NCBI RefSeq assembly: GCF_018860915.1
Contig: NZ_JAHKQD010000036.1
Coordinates: 62,001-126,000, forward strand
Source: Colwellia sp. C2M11
Lineage (GTDB): Bacteria > Pseudomonadota > Gammaproteobacteria > Enterobacterales > Alteromonadaceae
Direction: 5' to 3'
DNA: 64,000 nucleotides
Positions 36,560 to 46,806 of this stretch are shown here, piece after piece (the first letter of the stretch is position 1; each line of letters starts with the position of its first letter). The notes beneath the pieces are model-generated. The model was not told the origin of the DNA. It was given only the letters and a program-made list of their open reading frames with translations, and did no database searches. The position numbers and the translations under genes are program-made.

Positions 36560-37486
36560 ATGAGCACTATAGAAAAGGCATTGGCCAAACAAAAAAAAGC
36601 GGCGCAAGACAATAAGAGTAATATTGAAGCGCAAGATATCAGCTTGAAAGAAAGTAATGATGCAACAAGTGCTGAAATATCGCACCAAATAATAGATACC
36701 CAAACTGCTTTGAAAAGCTCTACGTCTACTAAAACATCAAGAGCAAATAAAGAAGTAATCACTTTAAATGGTGAGCACCTAACTGAGCGTGGATTTATTT
36801 TCAGTGCTAACAGTGCTCATCATATACAAGAAGAATTCCGCCATATTAAACGTAAGTTAATCAACAATGCTTTTGGGCCTACCTCGAAAACATTAAAGCA
36901 CAGTAACTTAATTATGGTGAGCAGCTCTAACCCTAATGAAGGTAAAACTTTTATCTCAATTAACCTTGCTTTAAGTATTGCACTTGAACAAGATAAAACT
37001 GTTTTATTAGTTGATGCTGATGTATTAAGACCAAGCATACACAGAGAGTTAGAATTTGAAAGTAAGCAGGGTTTACTTGAATATCTACTTGACGAAGTAC
37101 CATCATTATCTGATGTTATTTATAATACCAGCATTGATAATTTAAAATTAATCCCTGCCGGTAAGCCACATCATTTAACCAATGAGTTACTAGCTAGTGC
37201 TAAAATGGCTTCATTAGCAGAAGAGCTTGCTCAACGCTATCCAGACCGTATTGTTATATTTGATTGTCCACCTATACTAGGTGTTACTGAGACCCCTGTA
37301 TTATCAAGCTTAGTGGGACAAGCAGTTGTTGTGGTTGAAGAGTCCAAAACAAAATTAGATAGTGTAAAAAAAGCGGTTGCTCAACTTAACGAAGATATCG
37401 CTGTCGGCTTTGTAATGAATAAAACAATCAGATCTAAAAAGGATGAGTATGGCTATTATGGCTATGGCTACGGTAAGAAAAGCTAA
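36560..37486 (+). CDS. XrtA-system tyrosine autokinase (BY-kinase)
   Basis: A 308-residue cytoplasmic kinase. Walker A is SSSNPNEGKT (121-130), Walker A' is VLLVDADVLR (148-157) and Walker B is IVIFDCPP (231-238). The tail is a tyrosine cluster, DEYGYYGYGYGKKS, with five tyrosines (297, 299, 300, 302, 304), as used for autophosphorylation in bacterial tyrosine kinases. It acts with the chain-length protein upstream to control export. It fits TIGR03018 by memory. The codons of the tail overlap, in another frame, the start of the next gene by up to 38 bases. Confidence 0.94.
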   Translation: MSTIEKALAKQKKAAQDNKSNIEAQDISLKESNDATSAEISHQIIDTQTALKSSTSTKTSRANKEVITLNGEHLTERGFIFSANSAHHIQEEFRHIKRKLINNAFGPTSKTLKHSNLIMVSSSNPNEGKTFISINLALSIALEQDKTVLLVDADVLRPSIHRELEFESKQGLLEYLLDEVPSLSDVIYNTSIDNLKLIPAGKPHHLTNELLASAKMASLAEELAQRYPDRIVIFDCPPILGVTETPVLSSLVGQAVVVVEESKTKLDSVKKAVAQLNEDIAVGFVMNKTIRSKKDEYGYYGYGYGKKS

Positions 37487-39062
37487 TAATTTTCACTTAG
37501 CCAATGTTTTAACATTATTAACATGCTCAATTTTCGTAACTCCGACCATGGCCGGAGAGTGGCAGTTTGTGCCCACTTTTGGGATAGAAGAAACCTATAC
37601 CGATAATGTAGAATTAACGATTACTGACCCCACTTCTAGCCTAGTATCTCAAGCGATTTTAGGAGTGGGGGTAGATTACCAATCTCGCTTTGCTAACTTT
37701 TCTTTTACTGGCGAGAACAATAACCTCTTCTTTAGTCATGATAGTAGTATTGATGACAATTATTTAACGCTGAATAGTCAGGGAAGTTTATACCTCTGGT
37801 CTGATGGACCAGAGATTTTTGCGACAGCTGTCGTCGATAATACCAGTAGAAACTCAGCTAGCAATAGCCTTGCTGATTTAGTCTCTGGCGATACAGTCCA
37901 GTCTGAAAGTTATGCTACAGGTCTACGTTATAACGTCAATAACAGCAGTTTCGCTCTACAATCTGCAGTTACATATAGTACCAGTAGGTTTGAAGATAAT
38001 ATTGGTGATTATGATAGTGAATCTATTTATATAAATACCAACAATAATAACAATGCACGTCTCGTTTTTTGGCAGCTAAATAGTAGTTATTCAAAAAGAG
38101 AACAGAACTCTTTAGGTATTACTAGAGATGGAAAGCAATATAGTGTCGATGCAAAATTAGGCTTAATAACTCCGATAGATCTCAATCCTTTTATTCGTTT
38201 CTATGATGAGGATTTCTCAGGTACTTTTGGCAATCAAAGCCAACCGACGACGTCTTCATGGGGCCCTGGTTTCCGCTGGTTAGTTTCACAACACTTACAA
38301 TTAGATTTGTCTTATAACTATGTTACCGATGATGAAGTTAGTGATGATTATGTCGCCGCATCAATTCAATGGGATCCTTCAGCAAGAACTTCATTAACAG
38401 CAGGCTACAGCCAACGTTTTTTCGGCGATTCATATGACCTCAGTTTTCAACATAGAACAAAACGTTTAACCAACACTATTTCTTATGATGAAACTCTAGA
38501 AGTGTTTGATCGAAATAGTTTCCAACAAATAGATCTAGGTGCATTCTGGTGCCCAACAGGCTCTACCATCGCAAATATTGCTAACTGTTTTGCCCAATCA
38601 GAGCAACCAGACGATAGTCAATTTCAATTAACAAACTTTTTTTACTTAGAGCCAGTTGAGAGTAACGAATTTTCGTTAAATAAACGCTTTTCTTGGAATT
38701 CAACATTACAACTTGCTAGAACCTCTTTTACTTTTAGCGCCTCAGGTACTAGACGTGAAAGTATTGAATCTGAAATAGTAGACGATACCTTGTCAGCCTC
38801 GTTCACAATAAATCGTAGAATTAGTGGTAAAAGTAAGTTAACGCTATTAGCTAAGTACGACAACAATATTTATGACAAAAATAATCCCGCAGGGAGTAGA
38901 CAAGAAGATGATTACAGAACATTATCTGCCACTTACACTAAAAATTTAGCATCATCTTTATCAACTCATTTTACGCTTCAACAAGTCAATAGAGACTCAA
39001 CGGTTGAGCAGTATACCTACGATGAATTACGCGCAATAATTAACGTAACCAAAGAATTTTAA
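37449..39062 (+). CDS. PEP-CTERM system outer-membrane beta-barrel protein
   Basis: A 537-residue protein with a signal peptide ending near TPTMA (residue 35), then alternating aromatic/polar strands such as LQLDLSYNYVTDDEV and TSLTAGYSQRFFGDSYDLSF to the end, and a C-terminal phenylalanine, all typical of an outer-membrane barrel. It fits the exosortase-linked family TIGR03016 by memory and may be the secretion pore. Four in-frame ATGs lie at 37443-37464; 37449 is preferred because AAGG sits six bases before it. The first dozen codons overlap the kinase gene. One base separates it from the ATPase gene. Confidence 0.88.
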   Translation: MAIMAMATVRKANNFHLANVLTLLTCSIFVTPTMAGEWQFVPTFGIEETYTDNVELTITDPTSSLVSQAILGVGVDYQSRFANFSFTGENNNLFFSHDSSIDDNYLTLNSQGSLYLWSDGPEIFATAVVDNTSRNSASNSLADLVSGDTVQSESYATGLRYNVNNSSFALQSAVTYSTSRFEDNIGDYDSESIYINTNNNNNARLVFWQLNSSYSKREQNSLGITRDGKQYSVDAKLGLITPIDLNPFIRFYDEDFSGTFGNQSQPTTSSWGPGFRWLVSQHLQLDLSYNYVTDDEVSDDYVAASIQWDPSARTSLTAGYSQRFFGDSYDLSFQHRTKRLTNTISYDETLEVFDRNSFQQIDLGAFWCPTGSTIANIANCFAQSEQPDDSQFQLTNFFYLEPVESNEFSLNKRFSWNSTLQLARTSFTFSASGTRRESIESEIVDDTLSASFTINRRISGKSKLTLLAKYDNNIYDKNNPAGSRQEDDYRTLSATYTKNLASSLSTHFTLQQVNRDSTVEQYTYDELRAIINVTKEF

Positions 39063-39063
39063 T

Positions 39064-40116
39064 ATGTATGAAAGTTACTATGGTTTTAAAGAAAAACCTT
39101 TCCAGTTAAGTCCTGATCCTCGTTTCTTCTTTGCAACCAGCCATCATCAACGTGCATTATCTTATTTACAGTATGGCTTAGACCAAGGTGAAGGCTTTAT
39201 TGTTATTACAGGTCCTATTGGCACAGGAAAAACGACCATTGCTCGAAATTTATTGGCTTCTATAGGCGATGAAAATATTGTTGCTGCACAACTTGTGACA
39301 ACAAAGCTATCACCGGATGAATTACTTGAACTAGTCGCTGCCGAGTTTAAAATTCCTTTAAAAAGCAACAGTAGCAAGGCGGAAGTATTACGCAATATAG
39401 AAGCTTTTTTAATTCAACTTAATAAGCAAGGAAAGCGCGCCTTACTGTTAGTGGATGAAGCACAAAACCTACCTTCTGAAACGGTTGAAGAATTGAGAAT
39501 GCTTTCAAATTTTCAACTTGATGATAAACCGCTTATTCAAAGTTTTTTACTCGGTCAAGAAGAGCTTAAAGATATTATTCAAGCGCCTAATATGGAGCAA
39601 TTTAGACAGCGTATTATTGCCTCTGCACACTTAAAACCATTAAGCATTGAAGAAGTAAAAAGTTATATTAATCACCGATTACAACAAGCGGGTTGTAAAA
39701 AAGAAGCACTTTTTTCTGATGATGCGTTTGAATTCATTCACCAAAAAACATTAGGTGTACCACGTAAAATTAATATTTTTGTCGACCGTTTGTTATTGTT
39801 TGGTTTTTTAGAAGAAGTATCTCATTTTACAGTTGATAATATTAATGAAGTTGCGCAGGAAATGTCGGTTGAACTAACCGGTTCATTAAGCTCAAAGACT
39901 CTTGAGAATACTCAATCACCAAACCAATCCGCCACTCAACAATTTGTCGTTAACTCGAGTGAAAATGTTGAAAATATAAAAGAAGTTTTAAGAGAAGTAG
40001 AAGAGATCTTAGAAGCTAACATTAAACAAAAGATAAAAATGGCGCGTTATGTTGATAAACTACTTAAGCAGAAAAATCGCCAATACGCTCAAGAGCAAAT
40101 AGAAAAAGATATATAG
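39064..40116 (+). CDS. XrtA/PEP-CTERM system ATPase (ExeA-like AAA)
   Basis: A 350-residue AAA ATPase. The N-terminus is MYESYYGFKEKPFQLSPDPR, typical of the ExeA/GspA type. Walker A is GPIGTGKT (50-57), Walker B is LLLVDEAQN (127-135), then a sensor region and the lid domain up to about 265. The last ~80 residues are charged and coiled-coil-like. It fits TIGR03015 by memory; its partner is unknown, but its fixed place in exosortase loci points to assembly or regulation of export. Its ATG is one base after the barrel gene's stop. Confidence 0.93.
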   Translation: MYESYYGFKEKPFQLSPDPRFFFATSHHQRALSYLQYGLDQGEGFIVITGPIGTGKTTIARNLLASIGDENIVAAQLVTTKLSPDELLELVAAEFKIPLKSNSSKAEVLRNIEAFLIQLNKQGKRALLLVDEAQNLPSETVEELRMLSNFQLDDKPLIQSFLLGQEELKDIIQAPNMEQFRQRIIASAHLKPLSIEEVKSYINHRLQQAGCKKEALFSDDAFEFIHQKTLGVPRKINIFVDRLLLFGFLEEVSHFTVDNINEVAQEMSVELTGSLSSKTLENTQSPNQSATQQFVVNSSENVENIKEVLREVEEILEANIKQKIKMARYVDKLLKQKNRQYAQEQIEKDI

Positions 40117-40166
40117 TCAGTACTTACAATGCTTTTAAGATTCAAGTTGTTGTGACTGTAAAAGCT

Positions 40167-40200
40167 ATTGCGGGTTAAAGTGTTATTGATAACCCGCAAT
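40167..40200. terminator. Bidirectional hairpin between ATPase and prsR
   Basis: A perfect 11-bp inverted repeat, ATTGCGGGTTA (40167-40177) with TAACCCGCAAT (40190-40200), has a 12-base loop and lies between convergent genes. There is no long T-run, so it may need help from a factor, but its position fits transcription end for both genes. Confidence 0.6.
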
Positions 40201-40210
40201 TATTAGTAAA

Positions 40211-41560
40211 TTAACTGTTAATACTCAGCTCATATTTTTCAATTAATGAATACAGTGTAGGCCTAGTAACCCCCAAAAGTTCTGATGTTTTAGACATATT
40301 CCCCTCAGACAGCGCATATGCCTTTTGAATAGCCAAAGATTCTGCTTGCTCTCTTACCGTACGTAAATTCAATGAAAGCTCATAATTGGTATCACTGTGG
40401 TCGAAGAAGCCTAAATCAAAAGCAGTGACCTGCACGCCGGTACTCATGACCACGGCGGATTTAACTTTATTTTGTAATTCTCGAATATTTCCCGGCCATT
40501 TATGTGTGTTAATAGCACCGATAGCGTCTTCAGAGAAAGATTTGGCATTACGTTTATACTCAGTAGCATAAAGCTGTAGAAAATATTTAGCGAGAATTAA
40601 AACGTCTTCATCGCGATCACGTAATGGCGGAATATTTAACGTTATTTCACTCACACGATAAAATAAATCTTCTCTAAATTCTTTATTGGCAACCATCTCT
40701 TCTAAGTTTTGGTTCGTTGCACAAACCACCCTAACATTAACCGGAATCTCTTCTCTACCGCCTAAACGTTCAATAATTTTTTCTTGTAAAAAACGCAGTA
40801 ATTTAGCTTGTAAATTAAATGGCATATCGCCAATTTCATCTAGAAATAAGGTGCCGCCTTCTGCACATTCTATTTTACCTTTCGTGGTTTTATGGGCGCC
40901 AGTAAATGCCCCTTTCTCAAAACCAAATAATTCACTTTCTAATAATGTTTCAGGAATAGAAGCACAGTTAATAGCAATAAAAGGCTTATCTGCACGATCA
41001 CTAGCCAAGTGTACTGCTTTTGCCGTGACTTCTTTACCAGTACCGCTTTCACCTAATAATAAGGCGGTGATATTCGTTGGTGCAATCCGTTTGACCATAG
41101 TACATAAGCGATCAATCGCCTCACTATTACCAATAATACCAATATTACTATCGGTAACCGCCCGCATAGAGCGGTTTTCACTTTCAATATTAGCTAACGT
41201 GAAAGCTCGAGAAATAATGACATTAATAACTTCAGCATCAATGGGTTTTTGATAAAAATCATAAGCGCCTGCAGCAATCGCTTCTAGGGCATTAACTCTA
41301 TCTTCATTGCCTGTAATAACAATAACTTTGGTATGAGGAGCAATAGCAAGAATTTCTTCTAACGCTTTCAAGCCTTCGCTTGCATTGGTTTCATCTGGTG
41401 GTAAGCCTAAATCTAAAGTAACTACTTTAGGCTCATGGCGTCTTACGGCAGCAATTGCAGATTCTCTATCTCCAGCTAAAATAGGGCTATAATCAGACAA
41501 ACTCCATTTCAGCTGTTTTTGAATGCCTTTATCGTCATCAACAATTAATACTTTTTCCAT
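40211..41560 (-). CDS. prsR: Sigma-54 response regulator PrsR
   Basis: A 449-residue activator. The receiver domain (1-120) has phospho-acceptor Asp50 in VVTLDLGLPP and Lys105 in FYQKPID. The sigma-54 interaction AAA+ domain has Walker A GESGTGKE (170-177), the GAFTGA loop (217-222) and FLDEIGDMP. A C-terminal HTH (SKTSELLGVTRPTLYSLIEK) binds DNA. This order matches PrsR (TIGR02915), paired with PrsK in exosortase A bacteria. The ATG at 41560 has AAAGGA four bases upstream; a TTG at 41575 would put this site inside the gene. It follows prsK after 126 bases. Confidence 0.95.
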   Translation of the reverse strand: MEKVLIVDDDKGIQKQLKWSLSDYSPILAGDRESAIAAVRRHEPKVVTLDLGLPPDETNASEGLKALEEILAIAPHTKVIVITGNEDRVNALEAIAAGAYDFYQKPIDAEVINVIISRAFTLANIESENRSMRAVTDSNIGIIGNSEAIDRLCTMVKRIAPTNITALLLGESGTGKEVTAKAVHLASDRADKPFIAINCASIPETLLESELFGFEKGAFTGAHKTTKGKIECAEGGTLFLDEIGDMPFNLQAKLLRFLQEKIIERLGGREEIPVNVRVVCATNQNLEEMVANKEFREDLFYRVSEITLNIPPLRDRDEDVLILAKYFLQLYATEYKRNAKSFSEDAIGAINTHKWPGNIRELQNKVKSAVVMSTGVQVTAFDLGFFDHSDTNYELSLNLRTVREQAESLAIQKAYALSEGNMSKTSELLGVTRPTLYSLIEKYELSINS

Positions 41561-41686
41561 TAGTTCCTTTCCCAATTATTTTTACTAATATACTAATCAA
41601 ATCACATATTTGTGTTTCATCATAGAATGCAATTACCCTAACGCATACAGCACTAAAGTAAAGCCTGTAGTGTAAATATGCTTTAT

Positions 41687-43714
41687 TTATATAGGTAAAG
41701 AAATCATCATTTTGGTTCCTTGCCCTTCAATACTTTCAACCGTTAAGCTACCTGCTACACTTTCAAAAAATTGTTTTGCGTCAAAAACACCTATCCCCAT
41801 ACCAGCATTCCCTTTGGTGGTATCGAAAGGTTTAAACAATCGAGTTTTAATGAAAGTTGCAGACATACCACAGCCATTATCGCTCACGGCTATATTTATT
41901 CTCTCTCCCTGCTTCTCTAGAATAACGTCTACCCTGCCATCTGCAGCACTTGCTTCTTGTGCATTTTGAATTAAATGATTCATCACTGAAAAGAACCGCT
42001 CGTCATCAAGTGTTGCTAAACAGTTGTCAATTTTTTGCAAGTAAACTCGCGGTTGTATTACATTTCGCTGCTCTATAACACGCTCGATAATGTCACCCAG
42101 ATCAACTTTTCTACTTGTTGATTGTGCGACCTGCTTATTTCTCAGTTGTGTTAATACCTTCGCTAACCTCTCTGTTGCTGACTCTACTGTTTCAAAGACA
42201 TCATCCACAAATTCAGGGTTATCCCGATGCTGTATCGCATTAGAGGTAATTAACGCTAATTGGGCTTGAATGTTTTTGAGATCATGCACGAGAAAAGCTG
42301 ACATTTGATTAAATGCATCAAATTGTTTAGCTTCGGCTAGTTTATCATTGGCCTCATTTAAAGAAATAAAATTACCTAATTGTTTCGAAATAGCAAACAA
42401 TAAATCTCGGTCTTCCCAATTAAGTTTATTTTCTTCATTGCTATTTGATAACACAAAAAAACCATAAAAAGTTTTTCCGATAAGGATAGGTACTAGGATA
42501 TTTACCCCCACAGCATGCCAAATTTTAGGCTGAATAAATAACCCAGGATATGACAATGGATTTTCGCTGTATTCATTAATATCGATAATCCATCCTTGAC
42601 GTTTAGTAAAATTTTCAAGTAGCTCTAGATCTTTGTCGAACGATTCATCTAATTCAATTCCATCACTATGAGGCACAACAAAACGATTATTCTCCATCGC
42701 TTTTAAGATAACCCCACCCGTCGCATCTACTTTAGACATCATAATTTGTAATGACATTTGATAGTAGTTTTCAGCTGTAGCCGTTTCAATTTTCTCAATT
42801 AACTCTAACCATTCTTCTCGATATTCATATTTATTCGCAAAAAAATGTTTTGAAATAAAAACCTTCACTCGACGACGTACACTTTCTGTAATGAGTAATA
42901 CTGCAAGCACAATACTGCCGAGGATGAAGAAACCGAAACTAACCAATTCTCCCCACTTTCCACCAAAATAGTTTATCAAATAACCTGCGACAGCCATTGC
43001 TAATAAATACAATCCTGCAATCATTAACATTGAACTATAGAAAACGACATTACGCGACACAAATACTCGTACTGTGCCGGCTTTAAAGCGCCTCACACTG
43101 ACTAATAACAATGGTACGGCTAAAGCGGACAAATACCCTCTTATGTACCAAAATTGAAACTCAATTCCACCAACCATGGTCGCTTGAGCAAAAAGCACAA
43201 AATCAAATACAGCTATCCCCCCTAAAGCGAGAACTAGCGGTGTAACAGATTCTTTTGCCTCATCATTCGCTCCCCTATAAATTTGCTCAAGTAATACTAA
43301 ACTCAATAAATTTAGTATGACAAAAAGCAAAAATAAATATTCATAAGAGTAATCTAAGGTGTAGCTTAATCCCCAACAAACAATAGATGAGCCAAACCAA
43401 AACAGTAGATATTTACGTACTGTTTCATTATGTAAAACATCTTTAACATTTCCTTTTTCAATATTAAAGCTAAGGATAAAAACAGAAAAAGCGGCGATTT
43501 TAATAGCGTCAGCTAACATTGCCCATTGCAACGAAAAACCCAAGCTAACCTGCAGCGCACCAATAATATTAGCTGTTGCAGCCATTAACGCACTAAATAA
43601 TAACCATTTAGCGATACTTGACTTATTATGAGCTGCGAGAATAAGCAAAGAAAAAAGAACATAGGCAATGCTCGCAAAACTATAGCCCCATATACCTACC
43701 GTATACATTTCCAT
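41687..43714 (-). CDS. prsK: Histidine kinase PrsK
   Basis: A 675-residue sensor kinase. Residues 1-280 contain about eight membrane helices without an obvious periplasmic sensor domain. A GAF-like part follows (about 300-450). The kinase core has FLVHDLKNIQAQL with His477, the N box NHLIQNAQEAS (Asn584), DNGCGM (612-617) and GMGIGV (638-643). This matches PrsK (TIGR02916 by memory), the partner of PrsR. Its ATG is only three bases after the stop of an RND transporter gene in the same direction, so it is probably cotranscribed with that pump. Confidence 0.94.
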   Translation of the reverse strand: MEMYTVGIWGYSFASIAYVLFSLLILAAHNKSSIAKWLLFSALMAATANIIGALQVSLGFSLQWAMLADAIKIAAFSVFILSFNIEKGNVKDVLHNETVRKYLLFWFGSSIVCWGLSYTLDYSYEYLFLLFVILNLLSLVLLEQIYRGANDEAKESVTPLVLALGGIAVFDFVLFAQATMVGGIEFQFWYIRGYLSALAVPLLLVSVRRFKAGTVRVFVSRNVVFYSSMLMIAGLYLLAMAVAGYLINYFGGKWGELVSFGFFILGSIVLAVLLITESVRRRVKVFISKHFFANKYEYREEWLELIEKIETATAENYYQMSLQIMMSKVDATGGVILKAMENNRFVVPHSDGIELDESFDKDLELLENFTKRQGWIIDINEYSENPLSYPGLFIQPKIWHAVGVNILVPILIGKTFYGFFVLSNSNEENKLNWEDRDLLFAISKQLGNFISLNEANDKLAEAKQFDAFNQMSAFLVHDLKNIQAQLALITSNAIQHRDNPEFVDDVFETVESATERLAKVLTQLRNKQVAQSTSRKVDLGDIIERVIEQRNVIQPRVYLQKIDNCLATLDDERFFSVMNHLIQNAQEASAADGRVDVILEKQGERINIAVSDNGCGMSATFIKTRLFKPFDTTKGNAGMGIGVFDAKQFFESVAGSLTVESIEGQGTKMMISLPI

Positions 43715-43717
43715 AAG

Positions 43718-46700
43718 TTAGTTTTTTATTTCCTGATCAATAAATGATGATACGTTTGAGCGAGTAAATAACTCTGTTAACACGGGTACTAATATAAAAC
43801 TTGAAATAGCAGATACACAAAGCCCCGAAATAAGGACAACGCCCAATGGTTGCCATAATCCACCACCATATAATGTTAGTGGAATTAATCCTCCAATAGT
43901 CGTTAATGTGGTAAGTAATATGGGGGTAAAACGGGTAGCGCTAGCTTTGAGTACAGACTCTTGTTTATTTAACCCCTCTGCTAAGTTTCTATTAGCACTA
44001 TCAATTAAGATAATGGCATTATTGACCACAATACCAAATAAACTAATGAGACCAATAAAAGCCATCATAGAAAAAGATAACCCGGTTAGGTACAAGCCAA
44101 TAACAGAGCCTGCCATCGCAAACGGAATTGAACTAAAAATAATTAATGGTTGTAAAAAAGATTTAAATTGCAGCACTAACACTGCAAAAATACCAATAGC
44201 AGTGATTAACATGATTTGTGTTAATCCCGAAAAAGATTCTTGTCTAGACTCTTCTTCGCCACCTAAGATGTAATACATACCTAGCGGCAAATCATATTGC
44301 TCGATGTATTGCACAAACTCTTCGGTAAGGGCGTTAACTGAGTAACCAGGCGCAGCATCAGCAGATACTTTTGCCATACGTAATTTTTGATAATGAAAAT
44401 AATCTGTTTGCCCTTTTTGTAACTTGGCATCAACCACCTGCATTAATGGTATCTGTTGTCCTGTTAAGCTAGTGACATAGACATCTGACAAAGTGTTGAT
44501 ATCAGGGTTTTTATTACGCACTAAAATAGGGTAATTTTCACCATTATCATCATTAAAACGACCAACATAAGTACCTGACAATACAGATTGCAGGGTATTA
44601 TCTAGCGTATTAACATCGATATTTGATAATCCTGCTTTTTCATAATCAATTTGTAAATTAAGCTCGGTATTTGCCACACCGATTGGATTATCAATATTAA
44701 TAGTACCTTCGGTTTTCGCCATTTTACTTTCTAAATCTTTGGCGACACGCTCTAAGTCGGCTAGAGATTCAGAAATCAAACGAATAGCAATAGGTTGATC
44801 GGTCACTGGCCCTTGAGTAAATTCTTTTATGGTGATTTTTGCCTGTTGCCAGCGATCAAACTCAGTACGTAATGTGCTAACAAGGTCTTCAACTGCATCA
44901 GGATCAAATTCAGTTAATACAACCAATATTTGCCCATATTTAACCACACCTCGTTTAGGAATTTCATTATAATAAATGCGTGGATTAGAGCTACCGACAT
45001 TCAATGCTACTTTTTCAACTAACTCTTGATCTTCAATAAAGTGCGTCATTTTTTGCATCACGTTATTGGTATGTTCTAATGATGAGTTAGGCGGTGTTTC
45101 CACATCGATTAAAATCATCGGCTTTTCTGCTTTTGGAAATAAACTTAAACCGACCTCAGAAAAAAGTGACAACATAGCGATTAAGCTTGCGATAGCAACT
45201 GCAATAACGACTACCTTCAAGTGGAAAAGTTTTTGCAACCAAGTCACATAAAAGTTTTCAGCAAAATTATTTATATAATGTTGTAGTGTTTTAATTTTTC
45301 TTTTTGTATTTTCACTAGCAGTTTCATCTTCATGAGGTAATAAAAACTTACTTGCTAGGAGCGGGGTAAACGTGAGTGCAATTAACAATGAAGCCAATAA
45401 AACTAGCACTACTGTTACAGGCATAGAACGGATAAAATCACCGGTATCACTTGCGAGCATTAACATAGGTAAAAACGCTAACATAGTAGTAATAGTACCG
45501 CTTGAAACTGCCCATCCCACTTTGCTTGCGCCCGCTGCAGCAGCTTGGGTTAGTGATGTATGTTTTTTTCTTTCCCGGTGAATACTTTCTGTTACAACAA
45601 TGGCGTTATCAACCAAAAGCCCTAACGCAATGATAAGCCCAACAATCGACATTTGCTGTAATCCAAAACCAGCAAAATCCAACCAGCCAATAGCAATAAC
45701 AAACGAAAGCGGGATAGCAATCATCACCACGAGTGCCTCTCTTAATCCCAGAAACAACAATGATAAAATACCGACCAGCACAAGCCCTTGCCACAAATTT
45801 TCAAAAAAGCCGTTAACTCTATTTTCAACACTATGGGCTTGCTCAAATAACACTTCCATTTTCAATTCTGGCGGAACTGTTTCTTTAAATAATGCAATTT
45901 CTTGTTGTATGGCTTGTGTTAACGAAAAAATATTCGTGTTCATACGTTGTTCAACGGTAACAAAAATTACCGGTTTATTATCATAATACGCTAAGTAACT
46001 TGGATCTTGACTACCAAAGCTAATCTTAGCAATATCTTTAAGACGTAACACAAAATCATCATTAGAAAGAATAATAGTGTCTTCTAGTTGAGATATTTTT
46101 TCAAAATTACCACTGGTTTTCACATTAAATCGACGCGTATTAGCATCAACAAAGCCAGGGGTAATATTAATTGCTCGCCCTTGCAATACTTGCATGACTT
46201 GCGTGGTAGAGATTTTATGATGTAAAAGAAGATCTAAATTAAGATCAACAGCCATAATTTGCTGGGGATATCCCCATATATCGGCTTTTTTCACACTACT
46301 TATTGTTTCTAAGCGCTTTTCTAATAATTTTGCATAAAACTCCATTTGCTTATAATCAGCTGGCTCTGTCCACAAAGCAAGCTGTACAACAGCAACTGCA
46401 GTGGGCGTTGCTTTTAATACCAGTAAATCTTGTACTCCCGCAGGCAACGACGGTTTAACCGAAGAAACCGCAAGTTGTATTTTATTGAAGGCCAATTCAG
46501 GATCGGCTCCATACTGAAATTTAACTTCAATACGAGCCCCATCATTTTTTATTTGTGCTTCAACTTGTTTGATATTCTCAATATCGGCAAATTCTTCTTC
46601 GAGTGGATCTACCACTAAAGTTTCAATATCCGTTGGCGATGCACCGGGATAAATCACTTCAATTAGGGTAATCGGAATATCAAATTGTGGATCTTCACTG

Positions 46701-46801
46701 CGAGGCATATTCAAATATGACACAATGCCAACAAGTACCAGTAATACCACTATAGTTAAGGTAAACTGTGCATTTTTAATTGCTAGATTAGGTAACTTCA
46801 T
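43718..46801 (-). CDS. RND efflux transporter, permease subunit (first pump)
   Basis: A 1027-residue inner-membrane RND transporter of the AcrB fold, with twelve expected helices and two large periplasmic loops. The N-terminus NAQFTLTIVVLLVLVGIVSY is the first helix, followed by MPRSEDPQFDIP. The fourth-helix proton-relay motif reads LLVDNAIVV, with Asp-Asn where AcrB has Asp-Asp. A proton antiporter that exports small molecules is expected; the substrate is unknown. It follows its membrane-fusion gene after five bases and precedes prsK by three bases. Confidence 0.93.
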   Translation of the reverse strand: MKLPNLAIKNAQFTLTIVVLLVLVGIVSYLNMPRSEDPQFDIPITLIEVIYPGASPTDIETLVVDPLEEEFADIENIKQVEAQIKNDGARIEVKFQYGADPELAFNKIQLAVSSVKPSLPAGVQDLLVLKATPTAVAVVQLALWTEPADYKQMEFYAKLLEKRLETISSVKKADIWGYPQQIMAVDLNLDLLLHHKISTTQVMQVLQGRAINITPGFVDANTRRFNVKTSGNFEKISQLEDTIILSNDDFVLRLKDIAKISFGSQDPSYLAYYDNKPVIFVTVEQRMNTNIFSLTQAIQQEIALFKETVPPELKMEVLFEQAHSVENRVNGFFENLWQGLVLVGILSLLFLGLREALVVMIAIPLSFVIAIGWLDFAGFGLQQMSIVGLIIALGLLVDNAIVVTESIHRERKKHTSLTQAAAAGASKVGWAVSSGTITTMLAFLPMLMLASDTGDFIRSMPVTVVLVLLASLLIALTFTPLLASKFLLPHEDETASENTKRKIKTLQHYINNFAENFYVTWLQKLFHLKVVVIAVAIASLIAMLSLFSEVGLSLFPKAEKPMILIDVETPPNSSLEHTNNVMQKMTHFIEDQELVEKVALNVGSSNPRIYYNEIPKRGVVKYGQILVVLTEFDPDAVEDLVSTLRTEFDRWQQAKITIKEFTQGPVTDQPIAIRLISESLADLERVAKDLESKMAKTEGTINIDNPIGVANTELNLQIDYEKAGLSNIDVNTLDNTLQSVLSGTYVGRFNDDNGENYPILVRNKNPDINTLSDVYVTSLTGQQIPLMQVVDAKLQKGQTDYFHYQKLRMAKVSADAAPGYSVNALTEEFVQYIEQYDLPLGMYYILGGEEESRQESFSGLTQIMLITAIGIFAVLVLQFKSFLQPLIIFSSIPFAMAGSVIGLYLTGLSFSMMAFIGLISLFGIVVNNAIILIDSANRNLAEGLNKQESVLKASATRFTPILLTTLTTIGGLIPLTLYGGGLWQPLGVVLISGLCVSAISSFILVPVLTELFTRSNVSSFIDQEIKN

Positions 46802-46806
46802 TATGC

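Noticed and set aside
40686-41252. Long plus-strand reading frame (188 codons) opposite prsR
   Set aside because: It is the antisense shadow of a conserved AAA+ domain; its translation shows no domain pattern and no ribosome site.
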